A stretch of DNA of 64,000 nt from Devosia sp. (GTDB lineage Bacteria; Pseudomonadota; Alphaproteobacteria; Rhizobiales; Devosiaceae), in contig NZ_JACZKG010000075.1 in assembly GCF_014860165.1 (NCBI RefSeq), positions 107,167-171,166 on the forward strand. Direction: 5' to 3'. The first letter of the stretch is position 1. Each line of letters begins with the position of its first letter. Under the pieces are notes generated by a model, which did not search any database, was not told where the DNA came from, and saw only the letters and a program-made list of their open reading frames with translations. Both the position numbers and the translations under genes were made by a program. Positions 1 through 9,155 of this stretch are shown one piece after another.

Positions 1-1875
1 GGCGAAGTGTTCGATGCCCGCATCGTGCCGAAGGTCACTGCCGGCACGGAAGCCATGGCCTTTGATACCGCCACGCTGGTGCCGCACGAGACCACGCCGG
101 TCCGTGAGCTGGCCCCGATTGCCGTCGTCAGTCAGCGGACTGATGACAGCGGCCGCACCACCTATGACTTTGGCCAGAATGTTGGCGGCAATGTCGCGCT
201 GACCGTCAGCGGGGCCGCGGGCGCACGCATTACGGTGGAGCACGGTGAAGTCCTCGACAAGGACGGCCAGTTCTACAACGGCAACTATCGCACCGCCGCC
301 GCCCGCATCGAGTATGTCCTGGCCGGCACCGGCAAGGAACACTATCGCCCCTATTTCACCTTCCAGGGATATCGCTATGTCCGCGTGACCATTGAAGGCA
401 ATGCCACGCTCGAGAGCATCGTTTCGGTGCCGATCAGCTCCGTGACCGAGGTCAAGGCGGACTTCACCAGCGGCAATCCACTGGTGGACAGGTTGTTCCT
501 CAACACGCTCTGGTCGCAGCGGGCGAACTTCATCGAAGTGCCGACGGACTGTCCGCAGCGCGACGAGCGTCTGGGCTGGACCGGCGACGCGCAGGTCTTT
601 GCCGGAACGGCATGCTATCTCGCCGATGCCCAGGCCTTCTTTCGCAAGTGGATACGCGACCTCGTAGCCGACCAGAGGGAAGACGGCGCCGTTCCCCATG
701 TCTGCCCCGACCCGACGCGGCTCAACCCGGAGAACTATCCCGGTTTCTTCGGCTCGACCGGCTGGGGCGATGCGATCTACGAAATCCCCTGGCAGATGTA
801 TCTGCATTACGGCGATACCGACATCCTGCGCGAAGTGCTGCCGGCAATGGTCAAGTGGGTCGACTTCGTCTGGTCGATCAGCGATGGCCCGGTCGTATCG
901 CCGCCACGGGCCTGGGGCGCCAGAGGCTTCAGCTTTGGCGACTGGCTACAGCCCAGCGGTCCGAGCGCCAAGCCACTTCCAACCATCGGCGATGATGCGG
1001 CTGCAACCATCTATCTGTTCATCGCCGCAACCAAAGTGGCGGGGATAGCCCGCATCGTTGGCGACAGCGCCTTGGCCGAAAGGCTGGAAGGAATGGCGCG
1101 GCTGGTCAAGGCCGCCTTTGCCGGTGAGTTCATCACGCCGTCAGGACGCCTGGCCTATGACGACCAGACCTCCTACGCCCTTGCCTTCCTGCATGACCTC
1201 ATCCCCGAGGACAAACGGGAATCGGCGAGGAAGTATTTCAAGAACACCATCGCCCGCTCCGATGGCCGCATCGGCACCGGGTTCATCGGAACGCCAGCAT
1301 TGCTGCCGGCCCTGGTCAAGATCGGAGAGCCTGGTCTTGCTGCCGACGTCTTCCTTCAGGAGGACGTGCCGGGCTGGCTGTACCAGGTGAAGATGGGCGC
1401 TACGACCATCTGGGAGCGCTGGGATGCCATCCAGCCGGACGGCACGATCTACAATCCGCAGATGAATTCCTACAACCACTATGCCTATGGCGCGGTGTGC
1501 CAGTGGCTGCTCGAAGCGGTGGCGGGATTCCGGCCGGATGCAGCGGATCCGGGCTTTGCCACCATCGTGTTCGAGCCGACGATTATCGGCGACCTGTCGC
1601 CGGTCAAGGCCAGCCACGACAGCCCGCGTGGCCCGATCCGGGCGGAATGGACAGCGACGGGCGAAACCGTGCGCTACGCGGTCGAGGTGCCTGCCGGTTC
1701 GCGCGGCGTGCTGCGGCTGCGCGACGATTACTCAGACGTTCTGGTGGATGGCGCAAGCTGGAACGGGCGGGGCGACTTTGCGCTCACGCCGGGCAGCCAC
1801 GTCATCACCTTCACCTACACCCCGGTGCCGCGCGCGATGCGGAACCACAACGCCATCAATGCCCGAACGCCCTGA
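1..1875 (+). CDS. alpha-L-rhamnosidase, GH78 (5' end outside window)
   Basis: The last 624 residues of a bacterial GH78 alpha-L-rhamnosidase, which removes terminal alpha-L-rhamnose from oligosaccharides or glycosides. The reading frame is open from base 1, so the start lies upstream. The motif DCPQRDERLGWTGDAQ (bases 547-594) holds the acidic residues known in GH78 for substrate binding and the general acid. The motif TIWERWD (Glu codon at 1414) carries the second catalytic acid. The central part is the alpha/alpha barrel and the last ~80 residues a beta-sandwich. No signal peptide can be judged. It lies 60 bp upstream of a sugar ABC importer, so it probably acts on imported rhamnosides in the cytoplasm; that last point is inference. 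Confidence 0.93.
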   Translation, partial: GEVFDARIVPKVTAGTEAMAFDTATLVPHETTPVRELAPIAVVSQRTDDSGRTTYDFGQNVGGNVALTVSGAAGARITVEHGEVLDKDGQFYNGNYRTAAARIEYVLAGTGKEHYRPYFTFQGYRYVRVTIEGNATLESIVSVPISSVTEVKADFTSGNPLVDRLFLNTLWSQRANFIEVPTDCPQRDERLGWTGDAQVFAGTACYLADAQAFFRKWIRDLVADQREDGAVPHVCPDPTRLNPENYPGFFGSTGWGDAIYEIPWQMYLHYGDTDILREVLPAMVKWVDFVWSISDGPVVSPPRAWGARGFSFGDWLQPSGPSAKPLPTIGDDAAATIYLFIAATKVAGIARIVGDSALAERLEGMARLVKAAFAGEFITPSGRLAYDDQTSYALAFLHDLIPEDKRESARKYFKNTIARSDGRIGTGFIGTPALLPALVKIGEPGLAADVFLQEDVPGWLYQVKMGATTIWERWDAIQPDGTIYNPQMNSYNHYAYGAVCQWLLEAVAGFRPDAADPGFATIVFEPTIIGDLSPVKASHDSPRGPIRAEWTATGETVRYAVEVPAGSRGVLRLRDDYSDVLVDGASWNGRGDFALTPGSHVITFTYTPVPRAMRNHNAINARTP

Positions 1876-1935
1876 GCAACAGGCGGCGGCAGTGAAAACA
1901 GTCCGCATGGTGCGGGCAAAATGGGAGAGAGACCA

Positions 1936-3234
1936 ATGACCAAGACGACCCGCAGGACCATGCTGACCGGCTTCTCGGCCGGCTTGCTGGCCATGACTGC
2001 CCTATCAGGCACTGCCTTTGCGCAGAGCATCAACCTCACTTACCTCGTTCCCAGTGGTGCCGACGGCGTCGCCATTGCAGAGGAACTGGTGAAAACCTTC
2101 GAGGCCGCCAACCCCGACATCAACATCGATATCGAGACGCGTCCTGGCGGGTCGGAGGGCGACAACCTGATCAAGACGCGCCTGGCTACTGGTACGATGG
2201 CCGACATCTTCCGCTACAATTCCGGCTCGCTGTTCCAGGCCATCAACCCCGCGCAGTTCCTTGTCGACATGACCAACGAACCTTGGCAGGCCGATGTGCA
2301 GGCCTCGTTCAAGCAGGTGGTGACGGCCCCCGATGGTACAGTGCGCGGTGCCCCGATGGGCGCGGCAATGGGCGGTGGCATCTACTACAACAAGGCCATT
2401 TATGAAGAACTGGGCCTCGCCGTGCCCACGACCTGGGCCGAGTTCATGGCCAATAACGAGAAGATCAAGGCTGCCGGCAAGGTCGCGGTCATCCAGACCT
2501 ATGGCGATACCTGGACCAGCCAGCTCTTCGTGCTCGCCGACTACTACAACGTCTCTGCCAAGGATGGCTCCTTTGCCGGCCGCTACACCGCGGGCGAGGC
2601 CAAGTTCGGGACCGATGCAGCGGCACTGCGCGGCTTCGAAAAGCTGCAGGAGACTTTTGAAGCAGGCTTCTTCAATGAGGATTTCGGCGCCGCCAAGTAT
2701 GACGACGGCATTCGCATGGTTGCGACCGGCGAGGGTGCGCATTATCCGATGCTGACCTTTGCAACGACCGCCATCGCCTCGACCTACCCGGAAAATATCA
2801 ATGATGTCGGCTTCTTCGCCCAGCCTGGCGACGAGGCAGAGCTCAACGGCCTGACTGTGTGGATGCCGGATGGCCTCTATGTCCCGCAGACGACACCGAA
2901 TCTCGAGGCGGCCATGAAGTTTGTGGCCTTCGCCGCCAGCGTTGAAGGCTGTGAGGCCCAGACCCGCGCAGGTGGCGCTTCGGGTCCCTACCTGATCAAT
3001 GGCTGCAGCCTGCCCGAAGACGTGCCGCCCGCCGTGAGCGACATGCTGCCCTACTTTGCCGAAGGCGGGCAGAACGGTCCGGCGCTCGAATTCCTGTCGC
3101 CCATCAAGGGGCCCGCGCTCGAGCAGATCACCGTTGAAGTCGGCTCGGGCATCCGCACCGCCGCCGACGGCGCCGCGCTCTACGACGAGGACGTGCGCAA
3201 GCAAGCGCAGCAGCTCGGCCTCCCCGGCTGGTAA
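1936..3234 (+). CDS. sugar ABC transporter substrate-binding protein
   Basis: A 432-residue extracellular solute-binding protein of the carbohydrate (family 1) type. The ATG at 1936 is preferred over 1921 because GGGAGAGA lies just before it and the signal peptide begins there. The signal peptide has a twin-arginine-like TRRTMLTG, a hydrophobic stretch and a cleavage site near AFA-Q, so a Tat route is possible. The mature protein has the two-lobed fold pattern (LVPSGADGVAIAEELVKTFE at its start). It should capture an oligosaccharide in the periplasm for the permeases and ATPase that follow. The substrate is unknown; the preceding rhamnosidase suggests a rhamnose-containing glycan. Confidence 0.92.
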   Translation: MTKTTRRTMLTGFSAGLLAMTALSGTAFAQSINLTYLVPSGADGVAIAEELVKTFEAANPDINIDIETRPGGSEGDNLIKTRLATGTMADIFRYNSGSLFQAINPAQFLVDMTNEPWQADVQASFKQVVTAPDGTVRGAPMGAAMGGGIYYNKAIYEELGLAVPTTWAEFMANNEKIKAAGKVAVIQTYGDTWTSQLFVLADYYNVSAKDGSFAGRYTAGEAKFGTDAAALRGFEKLQETFEAGFFNEDFGAAKYDDGIRMVATGEGAHYPMLTFATTAIASTYPENINDVGFFAQPGDEAELNGLTVWMPDGLYVPQTTPNLEAAMKFVAFAASVEGCEAQTRAGGASGPYLINGCSLPEDVPPAVSDMLPYFAEGGQNGPALEFLSPIKGPALEQITVEVGSGIRTAADGAALYDEDVRKQAQQLGLPGW

Positions 3235-3243
3235 ACCCCGAGT

Positions 3244-3363
3244 GGAACCACTCCCTGGCGGTCAATTGACGGCGTCTTCTGCGCTTCCGGTGCTCACGTA
3301 TTCAAGTACGCTACGCTCCGGCTCTCGAGATCGCCGCCAATTGCCACACCGGGGAGCGGTTCC
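3244..3363 (+). repeat. 120-bp imperfect hairpin between binding-protein and permease genes
   Basis: The two halves fold back on each other. GGAACCACTCCC (3244-3255) pairs with GGGAGCGGTTCC (3352-3363), and the inner part 3257-3300 (containing CAATTGACGGCG) pairs imperfectly with 3301-3345 (CGCCGCCAATTG), leaving a small loop near TTCAAG. Hairpins in this position in ABC importer operons often stabilise the binding-protein mRNA and reduce readthrough to the permeases. It may also be a member of a dispersed repeat family. Confidence 0.75.
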
Positions 3364-3446
3364 AAGGCGGGGTCATGCGCCCTTGCACATGAGGCGGTTC
3401 CGGGTGTCTGGTCTCATCCGGGGCCGCCGACCTTGAGGAGGAGTTG

Positions 3447-4361
3447 ATGGCCGATATGACGCAGAGCGGGTTGGCTGTGACCCCCGCCAGGATTGCCGCA
3501 CCGCGGCGACGCTCGCCCTATCCGGGCTGGTTCTTTCTACCCGCAGCCATCATCTATGGTGTGTTGTTCCTGCTACCCACCGTGGCGTCGCTGTATTTCA
3601 GCCTGACGCGCTGGACATTGTTCAACTCCACCTTCATCGGCCTGGACAATTTCGCTCAGTTTCTGCGCGAGCCGTTCCTGATCAAGGGGCTCATCAATAC
3701 CGTGATCTATGCCGTGATCACATCGAGCATGAAGGTTGTGCTTGGTCTCTTGCTGGCGGTGCTCCTGACCAGCCAGATCGCGGCGCGCGGCTATTTGCGC
3801 TCGGTGGTGTTCTTTCCGGTCCTGGTCTCGACGGTGGGCGTGGGCATCACCTTCACGGTGCTGATGCATCCCACCAATGGCATGATCAACGAGGGCCTGG
3901 CGCTGTTGGGCATCAAGGGTCCCGGCTGGCTGGTGAACCCCAATCTGGCGCTCTATTCGGTGGCGCTGGTGGATGTGTGGAAGGGCGTCGGCCTGGCCAC
4001 CGTCATCTACATTGCGGGCATTGTCGCCATCCCTAGGGATTACTACGAAGCCGCGCGTATCGACGGCGCGACCAAGCTGCAGAACTTCTTCTACATCACG
4101 CTGCCGCTCTGCCGGCCAGCGACCTCGACGGTGATTATCCTGAGCTTTATCGGCGGCCTTCGCACCTTTGACCTGATCTGGGCCATGACGCGCGGCGGTC
4201 CGGGTTTTGCTTCCGATACGGTCGCCTCGGTGATCTACAAGCAGTACCAGTCAGGCTTCTATGGCCTGTCGACAGCGGGCAATGTGGTGCTGTTCGTGCT
4301 GATTGCCGTGTTGGTGGTGCCGCTGACCATGATGCTCAACCGCAAGGAGGGGCATGAATGA
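3447..4361 (+). CDS. sugar ABC transporter permease (MalF/UgpA type)
   Basis: A 304-residue inner-membrane permease with about six transmembrane segments. The EAA loop is visible as YYEAARIDGATKLQNFFYIT with the following LPL, which is the contact site for the ATPase. ATG 3447 has AGGAGG five bases before it and is preferred to TTG 3444. The first ~25 residues are a proline- and arginine-rich cytoplasmic leader. Its stop overlaps the next permease start by four bases (ATGA), which implies coupled translation. It forms the channel with that second permease. Confidence 0.93.
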   Translation: MADMTQSGLAVTPARIAAPRRRSPYPGWFFLPAAIIYGVLFLLPTVASLYFSLTRWTLFNSTFIGLDNFAQFLREPFLIKGLINTVIYAVITSSMKVVLGLLLAVLLTSQIAARGYLRSVVFFPVLVSTVGVGITFTVLMHPTNGMINEGLALLGIKGPGWLVNPNLALYSVALVDVWKGVGLATVIYIAGIVAIPRDYYEAARIDGATKLQNFFYITLPLCRPATSTVIILSFIGGLRTFDLIWAMTRGGPGFASDTVASVIYKQYQSGFYGLSTAGNVVLFVLIAVLVVPLTMMLNRKEGHE

Positions 4362-5185
4362 GCTTTATCCGCAAATACTGGCTCAGCGCCGTCGCCATAC
4401 TGGTATCGGTCGTGGTGTTCCTGGTGCCCTTCGCCTTCATTGTCCTGACCGCGTTCAAGGACCCGAAGCAGGCCTCGCTGCTCGATTTTTCGTGGCCTCA
4501 GGGCAATTATCTATGGGGCAACATCGTCGAGGTGGTGACCACCCGCAACTGGATGCTGGTGACCGCCTTCGTCAATTCCAGCATCCTGACGGTGGCCAGC
4601 GTCGCCCTGCTGGTGATCTTCGGCGCCATGGTCGGCTTCGTGCTGCAGCGGCGCAAGACGCGGCTCAACGGGCTGATCGAATTTCTGATCCTCGCCGGTC
4701 TGATGATCCCGCCCGCCGTTGTGCCGACGATCTGGCTGCTGCAGGGCATTCAATTGTTCGGGCGGCTGCATGGGCTGATCCTGATCGAGGTGGCCTATGG
4801 GCTCCCCTTCACAATCCTGCTCTACCGCGCCTTCATCTCCACCATTCCGCGCGAGCTGGACGAGGCGGCGATCATCGATGGGGCGCGGCCGTTCGATGTG
4901 TTCTTCAAGGTGATCCTGCCGCTGCTCTGGCCGGTGACCGTCACCAATATCGTGGTGCAGTCGGTAGCCATCTTCAACGACTTCACCAACCCGCTCTACT
5001 ACCTGCCGGGCAATGCCAATGCGACGGTGCAGCTGACGCTCTACAATTTCCAGAGCCAGTTCAACACGTCCTACAATCTGCTCTTCACCAATATCGTGCT
5101 CATCACCATTCCGCCGCTGATCGTGTTCCTGTTCTTCAACCGGCAGATCGTGGCAGGCATGACCGCGGGCGCCGTCAAGGGATAA
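4358..5185 (+). CDS. sugar ABC transporter permease (MalG/UgpE type)
   Basis: A 275-residue inner-membrane permease, partner of the preceding one. The EAA loop reads [20 protein letters not shown]. Six hydrophobic segments are apparent, the first at residues ~12-32. The start overlaps the previous stop (ATGA) and the ATPase gene begins four bases after its own stop, so all three are one transcription unit. Length and topology are normal for the carbohydrate uptake transporter-1 group. Confidence 0.93.
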   Translation: MSFIRKYWLSAVAILVSVVVFLVPFAFIVLTAFKDPKQASLLDFSWPQGNYLWGNIVEVVTTRNWMLVTAFVNSSILTVASVALLVIFGAMVGFVLQRRKTRLNGLIEFLILAGLMIPPAVVPTIWLLQGIQLFGRLHGLILIEVAYGLPFTILLYRAFISTIPRELDEAAIIDGARPFDVFFKVILPLLWPVTVTNIVVQSVAIFNDFTNPLYYLPGNANATVQLTLYNFQSQFNTSYNLLFTNIVLITIPPLIVFLFFNRQIVAGMTAGAVKG

Positions 5186-5189
5186 CGAC

Positions 5190-6284
5190 ATGGCCGGACT
5201 GGAACTGAAATCGCTCTACAAGAGCTATGGCGAAGTCGAAGTCATCAAGGGCGTCGACCTGAGTGTCGACCATGGCGAGTTCGTGGTGTTCGTCGGGCCT
5301 TCTGGCTGCGGCAAATCCACCCTGCTGCGCATGATCGCGGGGCTCGAGGAGATTACCGGAGGCGAGTTGTGGATCGGGGACACGCTGTGCAATGCGGTCG
5401 AGCCACGCGACCGCGGCATTGCCATGGTGTTCCAGAGCTATGCGCTTTATCCGCATATGACGGTTTACGAGAATATGGGTTTTGGCCTCAAGCTGGCCAA
5501 GACGCCCAAGGACGTGCGCGACGCCAAGATCCGCGAAGCGGCACGCATCCTGCAGATGGAGAACCTGCTCGAGCGCAAGCCGGGGCAGTTGTCCGGCGGC
5601 CAGCGCCAGCGCGTCGCCATCGGCCGCGCCATCGTGCGCAAGCCGGAAGTTTTCCTGTTCGATGAACCGTTGTCCAACCTCGACGCAGCCTTGCGCGTCG
5701 ACATGCGCATGGAACTGTCCAAGCTGCACGACGAACTCGGTTCAACCATGATCTATGTCACCCATGATCAGGTCGAGGCCATGACTTTGGCGGACAAGAT
5801 CGTGGTGCTCAATGGCGGCGTGGTGCAACAGGTGGGGTCGCCGATCGAACTCTATCAGCGCCCTGCCAATCTCTTTGTCGCCGGTTTCATCGGCTCGCCA
5901 AAAATGAACTTTGCCCCGGTCAACGTGGACAGGGTCGAAGGCACTTCTGTGACCATCAGCGGCAAGGACATTGCCGCCATGACACTCGAAATCCCCTTGA
6001 ATGCGGTCCAGGCCGGGGATGTCTTGACAATCGGTGTCCGACCGCACGATCTGGTCCCCTCGCCGAGCGGTGCCATTGTCGGGCGCATTGGTCTTATCGA
6101 GCGGCTTGGCAACGAGACCAATGTCAATATCGAGCTTCCATCAGGCGCATCCTGGCTGGCGGTTCTCGACGGCGACCAGGCCCTTCAGCGTGGTGCGTCT
6201 CTGATCATGAACCTGGACCGCGCCAAGATCGCCGTTTTCGACGCCGGCGGCCAAGCCGTAACGGCCGAGAAACCTCTGGCCTAG
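5190..6284 (+). CDS. sugar ABC transporter ATP-binding protein (MsmX/UgpC family)
   Basis: A 364-residue ATPase that powers the sugar importer. Walker A is GPSGCGKST, the signature [14 protein letters not shown], Walker [13 protein letters not shown] and the H-loop [10 protein letters not shown]. The C-terminal ~120 residues are the TOBE/OB-fold regulatory region of MalK-like proteins (VGVRPHDL-like stretch seen as [12 protein letters not shown]). AAGGGA precedes the ATG. It is last in the rhamnosidase-importer operon. In some bacteria such ATPases serve several importers; nothing here tests that. Confidence 0.94.
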   Translation: MAGLELKSLYKSYGEVEVIKGVDLSVDHGEFVVFVGPSGCGKSTLLRMIAGLEEITGGELWIGDTLCNAVEPRDRGIAMVFQSYALYPHMTVYENMGFGLKLAKTPKDVRDAKIREAARILQMENLLERKPGQLSGGQRQRVAIGRAIVRKPEVFLFDEPLSNLDAALRVDMRMELSKLHDELGSTMIYVTHDQVEAMTLADKIVVLNGGVVQQVGSPIELYQRPANLFVAGFIGSPKMNFAPVNVDRVEGTSVTISGKDIAAMTLEIPLNAVQAGDVLTIGVRPHDLVPSPSGAIVGRIGLIERLGNETNVNIELPSGASWLAVLDGDQALQRGASLIMNLDRAKIAVFDAGGQAVTAEKPLA

Positions 6285-6445
6285 GGCGTTGCAGCCTCAG
6301 GATTGGTCCCGGCCAGTGCTTCGGGGGCGTCCAAGGGCCGAACCGATCGACCCGGCAACCAGCAATAGAACGCTGCGCCTGCGGCGCCACGGGCCGTACC
6401 GCCCACAACTGCGCCAGCATTAGCGTCCTGCGCGCAAGCCCGCCT

Positions 6446-6460
6446 TTAACCGGCTGTTAG
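6446..6460 (+). promoter_or_regulatory. possible CtrA-like site upstream of tadD
   Basis: TTAA-N7-TTAG (TTAACCGGCTGTTAG) lies about 55 bases before the tadD start. The alphaproteobacterial CtrA consensus is TTAA-N7-TTAA, so one base differs. CtrA controls pilus genes in Caulobacter. A short degenerate motif like this can occur by chance. Confidence 0.25.
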
Positions 6461-6513
6461 GGTTAATGATTTATTGAAGGGCATATCGTGCCGCCTGGCT
6501 CGAGGAGTTGCTC

Positions 6514-7281
6514 GTGACGTCGCTGAACCGCCTTTACACACCGCTGCGCAACCTGCTGCTTGCCGGTGTGGCAGTCGTGGCGATCAGCGCCTGCGCATCC
6601 AACCGCGGCAACATGCCTTCGCCCGACTATTCCGGCATGCCGGCCAGCCAGAGCCAGCAAAGCCTCGCAGAGCTCACTGCCCGCTACAAGGCCAACCCCA
6701 AGGACAAGGGCCTAGCCATCCATTATGCAGCCGCATTGCGCGCCGTGGGGCAAAGCCAGCAGGCGGTTTCGGTGCTCGAAATCAGCATGGGCCAGTATCC
6801 TGGCGATGCCGATATCGCGGTCGCCTATGCCAAGGCCCTGACGGCGGAGGGCCGGTTCGAGCAATCACTACAGGTGCTCGACAATGTGATCCGCCCCGAA
6901 GCGCCGGACTGGAATGCCCTGCTGGTCAAAGGCGCGACGCTGGACCAGTTGGGCCGCAACCAGGAAGCCCGCACCCTCTATACGCAGGCTCTGGTCTTTG
7001 CCCCGGGTGAAGCCTCGATCGAGGCCAATATGGGCCTCAGCTATGCGATGACCAGCGAGTTGCCGGCGGCCGAGCAGCATCTGCGCCGGGCCGTGCAGAT
7101 GCGCGGCGCCACCAGCCGCATCCGGCAGAACCTGGCACTGATCGTGGGCCTGCAGGGCCGGTTCGAAGAATGCCGGGCCATCTATGCGGCAGAACTGCCG
7201 CCCGAGCAGGTCGAGAGCAACATGGCCTATGTGCGCGCGCTGCTCACCCAGCAGAACCGCTGGGACCTGATCCAGGGCTGA
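6514..7281 (+). CDS. tadD: TadD-like tetratricopeptide lipoprotein
   Basis: A 255-residue protein. GTG 6514 is preferred because GAGGAG lies six bases before it. The N-terminus has a lipoprotein signal (hydrophobic stretch ending VVAISAC, residue Cys near 27). The rest consists of TPR-type helical pairs (for example YAAALRAVGQSQQAVSVLE and NMGLSYAMTSELPAAEQHL). TadD is an outer-membrane-associated lipoprotein that helps assemble the Flp pilus secretin. The other Tad genes lie 16.6 kb to the right and lack a tadD, so this copy probably serves them. It faces tadC (23875) across the intervening block. Confidence 0.8.
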   Translation: MTSLNRLYTPLRNLLLAGVAVVAISACASNRGNMPSPDYSGMPASQSQQSLAELTARYKANPKDKGLAIHYAAALRAVGQSQQAVSVLEISMGQYPGDADIAVAYAKALTAEGRFEQSLQVLDNVIRPEAPDWNALLVKGATLDQLGRNQEARTLYTQALVFAPGEASIEANMGLSYAMTSELPAAEQHLRRAVQMRGATSRIRQNLALIVGLQGRFEECRAIYAAELPPEQVESNMAYVRALLTQQNRWDLIQG

Positions 7282-7570
7282 GGGTCGCGCTTCGTTTCGG
7301 GACGGTCAGTGAATGGCTGGTTCCGACCCCATCTCGGTCATTCCAGCCCTAAGCTCGAAATCCTAAAAGCTGCCATTTTTTCGCTACTGGGCAACAGCAG
7401 CAACGCGCCCCATATCTGCCGTTCGGGCAGGCATTTCGATTTCCCGAAAGCGGTCGGTCTGGTTAGCGTCTCGCCCGCGTCAAAATGGGGTGGAATGCGG
7501 TCTGGCGGCTTTTAGACGCCACTATCGTAAAAGCTGCCGTCGACAGTCTTGATTGAGATGGGAGAGGTCC
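7282..7570. repeat. gene-free stretch with mosaic repeat copy
   Basis: No gene is evident. CAACGCGCCCCATATCTGCC followed by GTTCGGG (7401-7427), and GAAAGCGGTCGGTC (7445-7458), match closely and in the same order two blocks at 9791-9814 and 9836-9852. The stretch also contains two AAAGCTGCC units (about 7366 and 7530). It looks like a decayed dispersed repeat of the kind found in rhizobial and sphingomonad intergenic regions. Confidence 0.55.
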
Positions 7571-8047
7571 GTGCGAGTTGAACTAACCAAGGGGAACTCT
7601 GCGTCTGAAAAGGACATCGCCTTCCTTGCACAGAAGCTTGGAACGCAGCTGCCGCCTGACCTTTTGGCATTTCTGCATCTATACGACGGTGCGGAACCAG
7701 AGCCGAATATTTTCAAGGTCGGGACAACCAACGAAGCGGGTGTGAATGGCTTCATACCGGTACGGGATATTGCCAGAGAGGCGCAAAATATCGAGAATCT
7801 CGGCGCTGGGTCTTTCCCAATCGCTTGGGCAGAAGGCGGAAACTACATCATCATCGATCGAGCATCGGGTGGTGCCGTGTTTTTCTGGGACCATGAGCTG
7901 CCCGGCAGCCCTACCAAACTGGCGGACAGTTTCCTGTCGTTCCTTGACCTTCTAGAGCCGTTCGATGCCACGACTATTCAGTTGAAGCCCGGTCAAGTGA
8001 TTACAACATGGATTGACCCAGACTTCCTGAAGACCCTCAAGAAGTGA
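7571..8047 (+). CDS. SMI1/KNR4 family protein
   Basis: A 158-residue protein with the SMI1/KNR4 pattern: LPPDLLAFLHLYDGAEPEPN near residues 29-48, then a central IPVRDIAREAQNI segment, then FPIAWAEGGNYIIIDRASGG and FFWDHELPGSP. In bacteria this superfamily contains many immunity proteins that neutralise secreted nucleases or contact-dependent toxins. GTG 7571 follows GGGAGAGG; an upstream TTG is less likely. No toxin gene is recognisable nearby, so the protein may be an orphan immunity gene. The role is inferred from the family only. Confidence 0.75.
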   Translation: MRVELTKGNSASEKDIAFLAQKLGTQLPPDLLAFLHLYDGAEPEPNIFKVGTTNEAGVNGFIPVRDIAREAQNIENLGAGSFPIAWAEGGNYIIIDRASGGAVFFWDHELPGSPTKLADSFLSFLDLLEPFDATTIQLKPGQVITTWIDPDFLKTLKK

Positions 8048-8436
8048 ATCCCCAGCATCGCTAATTTCCGGCCGTCCAGACCGTGTCTGCTAGCAGGGTC
8101 GCCGGACGGACGTCCTGATGACCGAGATGGGGTCGGTTGCCGACCGGAGAGACTAGATCCTCTGCCCGCCGGATTGCGTTCGGCGAGGCGTGGAGTTTTT
8201 CTCAGAACTGACATCTTGCTCATATCCCCGATATGCAGCCGCCAATAGTCTTTATCGACAAAGACGTTCCCGCACCTGCAGCCCAGATTGCGCTTCGGCA
8301 CGGAAGGAACGAAATCTCCGCACTCGTCACAACGATAAAATATGTCGTGGTCTTTTGGAATATCGCCGGTAGAGGCGTAGTTTGTACCGACTAATTGATG
8401 GGTGTGCTCGATCGCTTCAAGGTGGATATCTACCAT
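7993..8436 (-). CDS. small zinc-ribbon-like hypothetical protein, probably with altered C-terminus
   Basis: A 147-residue reading frame. Residues ~1-75 look like a real protein: FYRCDECGDFVPSVP, LGCRCGNVFVDKDYWRL and SVLRKTPR, with two Cys pairs that could bind zinc. After that the sequence turns Arg/Ser/Pro-rich, low in pattern, and runs into the antisense of the SMI1 gene with a 55-bp overlap. The original stop has therefore probably been lost or shifted. ATG 8436 is chosen because AGGTGG lies eight bases before it; a GTG at 8448 is possible. It diverges from the next zinc-ribbon gene. I recall similar uncharacterised proteins but no assigned function. Confidence 0.55.
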   Translation of the reverse strand: MVDIHLEAIEHTHQLVGTNYASTGDIPKDHDIFYRCDECGDFVPSVPKRNLGCRCGNVFVDKDYWRLHIGDMSKMSVLRKTPRLAERNPAGRGSSLSGRQPTPSRSSGRPSGDPASRHGLDGRKLAMLGIHFLRVFRKSGSIHVVIT

Positions 8437-8486
8437 CTGCGGATCCACCTACCCGATTGTGGCCTGCCAAGTGTATGCTGAGGACT

Positions 8487-8750
8487 ATGAGCCAACAATG
8501 TCCGATTTGTCACACGCTTGTCGCTGACAATCCTCGGTACCCCAAGTATCTTTGCCGCAACTGCGCCGCGAGGGCCGCTGACATAGACGGTCGGCCGCTT
8601 GTCCCTCGGGATGTCGGCCCCCAGGGCCTTTACAGCGCGAGCTACGCGGAAACCCGCGCACCTTACGACAGCAATGAGGTGTACGTGGATGGCGTGCCTT
8701 GCTGGGCCAGAGAAGCGCATTTCGGTGGCATCGTGATTCAGACTCGATGA
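8487..8750 (+). CDS. small CxxC zinc-ribbon hypothetical protein
   Basis: An 87-residue protein with CPICHTLVADNPRYPKYLC followed by RNC: two CxxC pairs 17 residues apart, a classic treble-clef or ribbon zinc site. The rest has YVDGVPCWAREAHFGGIVIQ, which resembles a small uncharacterised family ending in a GGIVIQ-like motif. ATG 8487 (MSQQCPIC) is chosen; an in-frame ATG at 8475 is possible and neither has a strong ribosome site. It starts 50 bp from the divergent zinc-ribbon gene. Function unknown; the position beside an SMI1 gene suggests an immunity or defence-type accessory role. Confidence 0.6.
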   Translation: MSQQCPICHTLVADNPRYPKYLCRNCAARAADIDGRPLVPRDVGPQGLYSASYAETRAPYDSNEVYVDGVPCWAREAHFGGIVIQTR

Positions 8751-8843
8751 AGTCGTGGCGCGGATCGCGGTGTGTTTTCCATATGCGCTGCTGGAGCACG
8801 GACTGCTTATTCAACGTCCCTATTCGGCAGGCTCGGGTTAAGC

Positions 8844-8864
8844 CGCCCGCCCTGCGGGAGGGCG
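8844..8864 (+). terminator. weak stem-loop, possible terminator
   Basis: CGCCC (8844-8848) and GGGCG (8860-8864) form a GC-rich stem, with alternative pairing CCC/GGG inside. It lies downstream of the zinc-ribbon gene and just before the next gene. The tail has only two Ts, so terminator function is uncertain. Confidence 0.25.
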
Positions 8865-8879
8865 CCTTAGGGTTGCGAT

Positions 8880-9155
8880 ATGGTGGTGACGTTTAACGTT
8901 TCTTTTCACGAACATTTGCCAGATGACCAAATCTCGAACCTCAAAGCGATACTGCTAAGCGCCGGTATCGCAAGGGATGGAACCGACGATTTCGTCTTTG
9001 ACGTCCAGGGCCCGTCCCGTGTCTCGGGAACAGCAATAAAATTGAACAACTGGGTGGAATGCGGCTTTGTGTCGTCATGGACATCTACACCGCAGCTATC
9101 TTCCGATACGCCCGGACTCGATCAATTCGCATCAGCACCCTTTCTGAATGACTGA
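8880..9155 (+). CDS. hypothetical protein, first of a coupled pair
   Basis: A 91-residue protein I do not recognise. It has mixed alpha/beta composition (TFNVSFHEHLPDDQISNLKA, then KLNNWVECGFVSSW), no signal peptide and no membrane segment. Its 3' end overlaps the next gene by eight bases, which supports both being real and co-translated. Its AT content is higher than in neighbouring core genes. No clear ribosome site precedes the ATG. It could be a small regulator or the antitoxin-like partner of the next protein; there is no direct evidence for either. Confidence 0.5.
   Translation: MVVTFNVSFHEHLPDDQISNLKAILLSAGIARDGTDDFVFDVQGPSRVSGTAIKLNNWVECGFVSSWTSTPQLSSDTPGLDQFASAPFLND

Noticed and set aside
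4354..5208. Alternative frame over the second sugar permease
   Set aside because: Arg/Gln/His-rich shadow; the overlapping frame at 4358 has membrane segments and the EAA loop.
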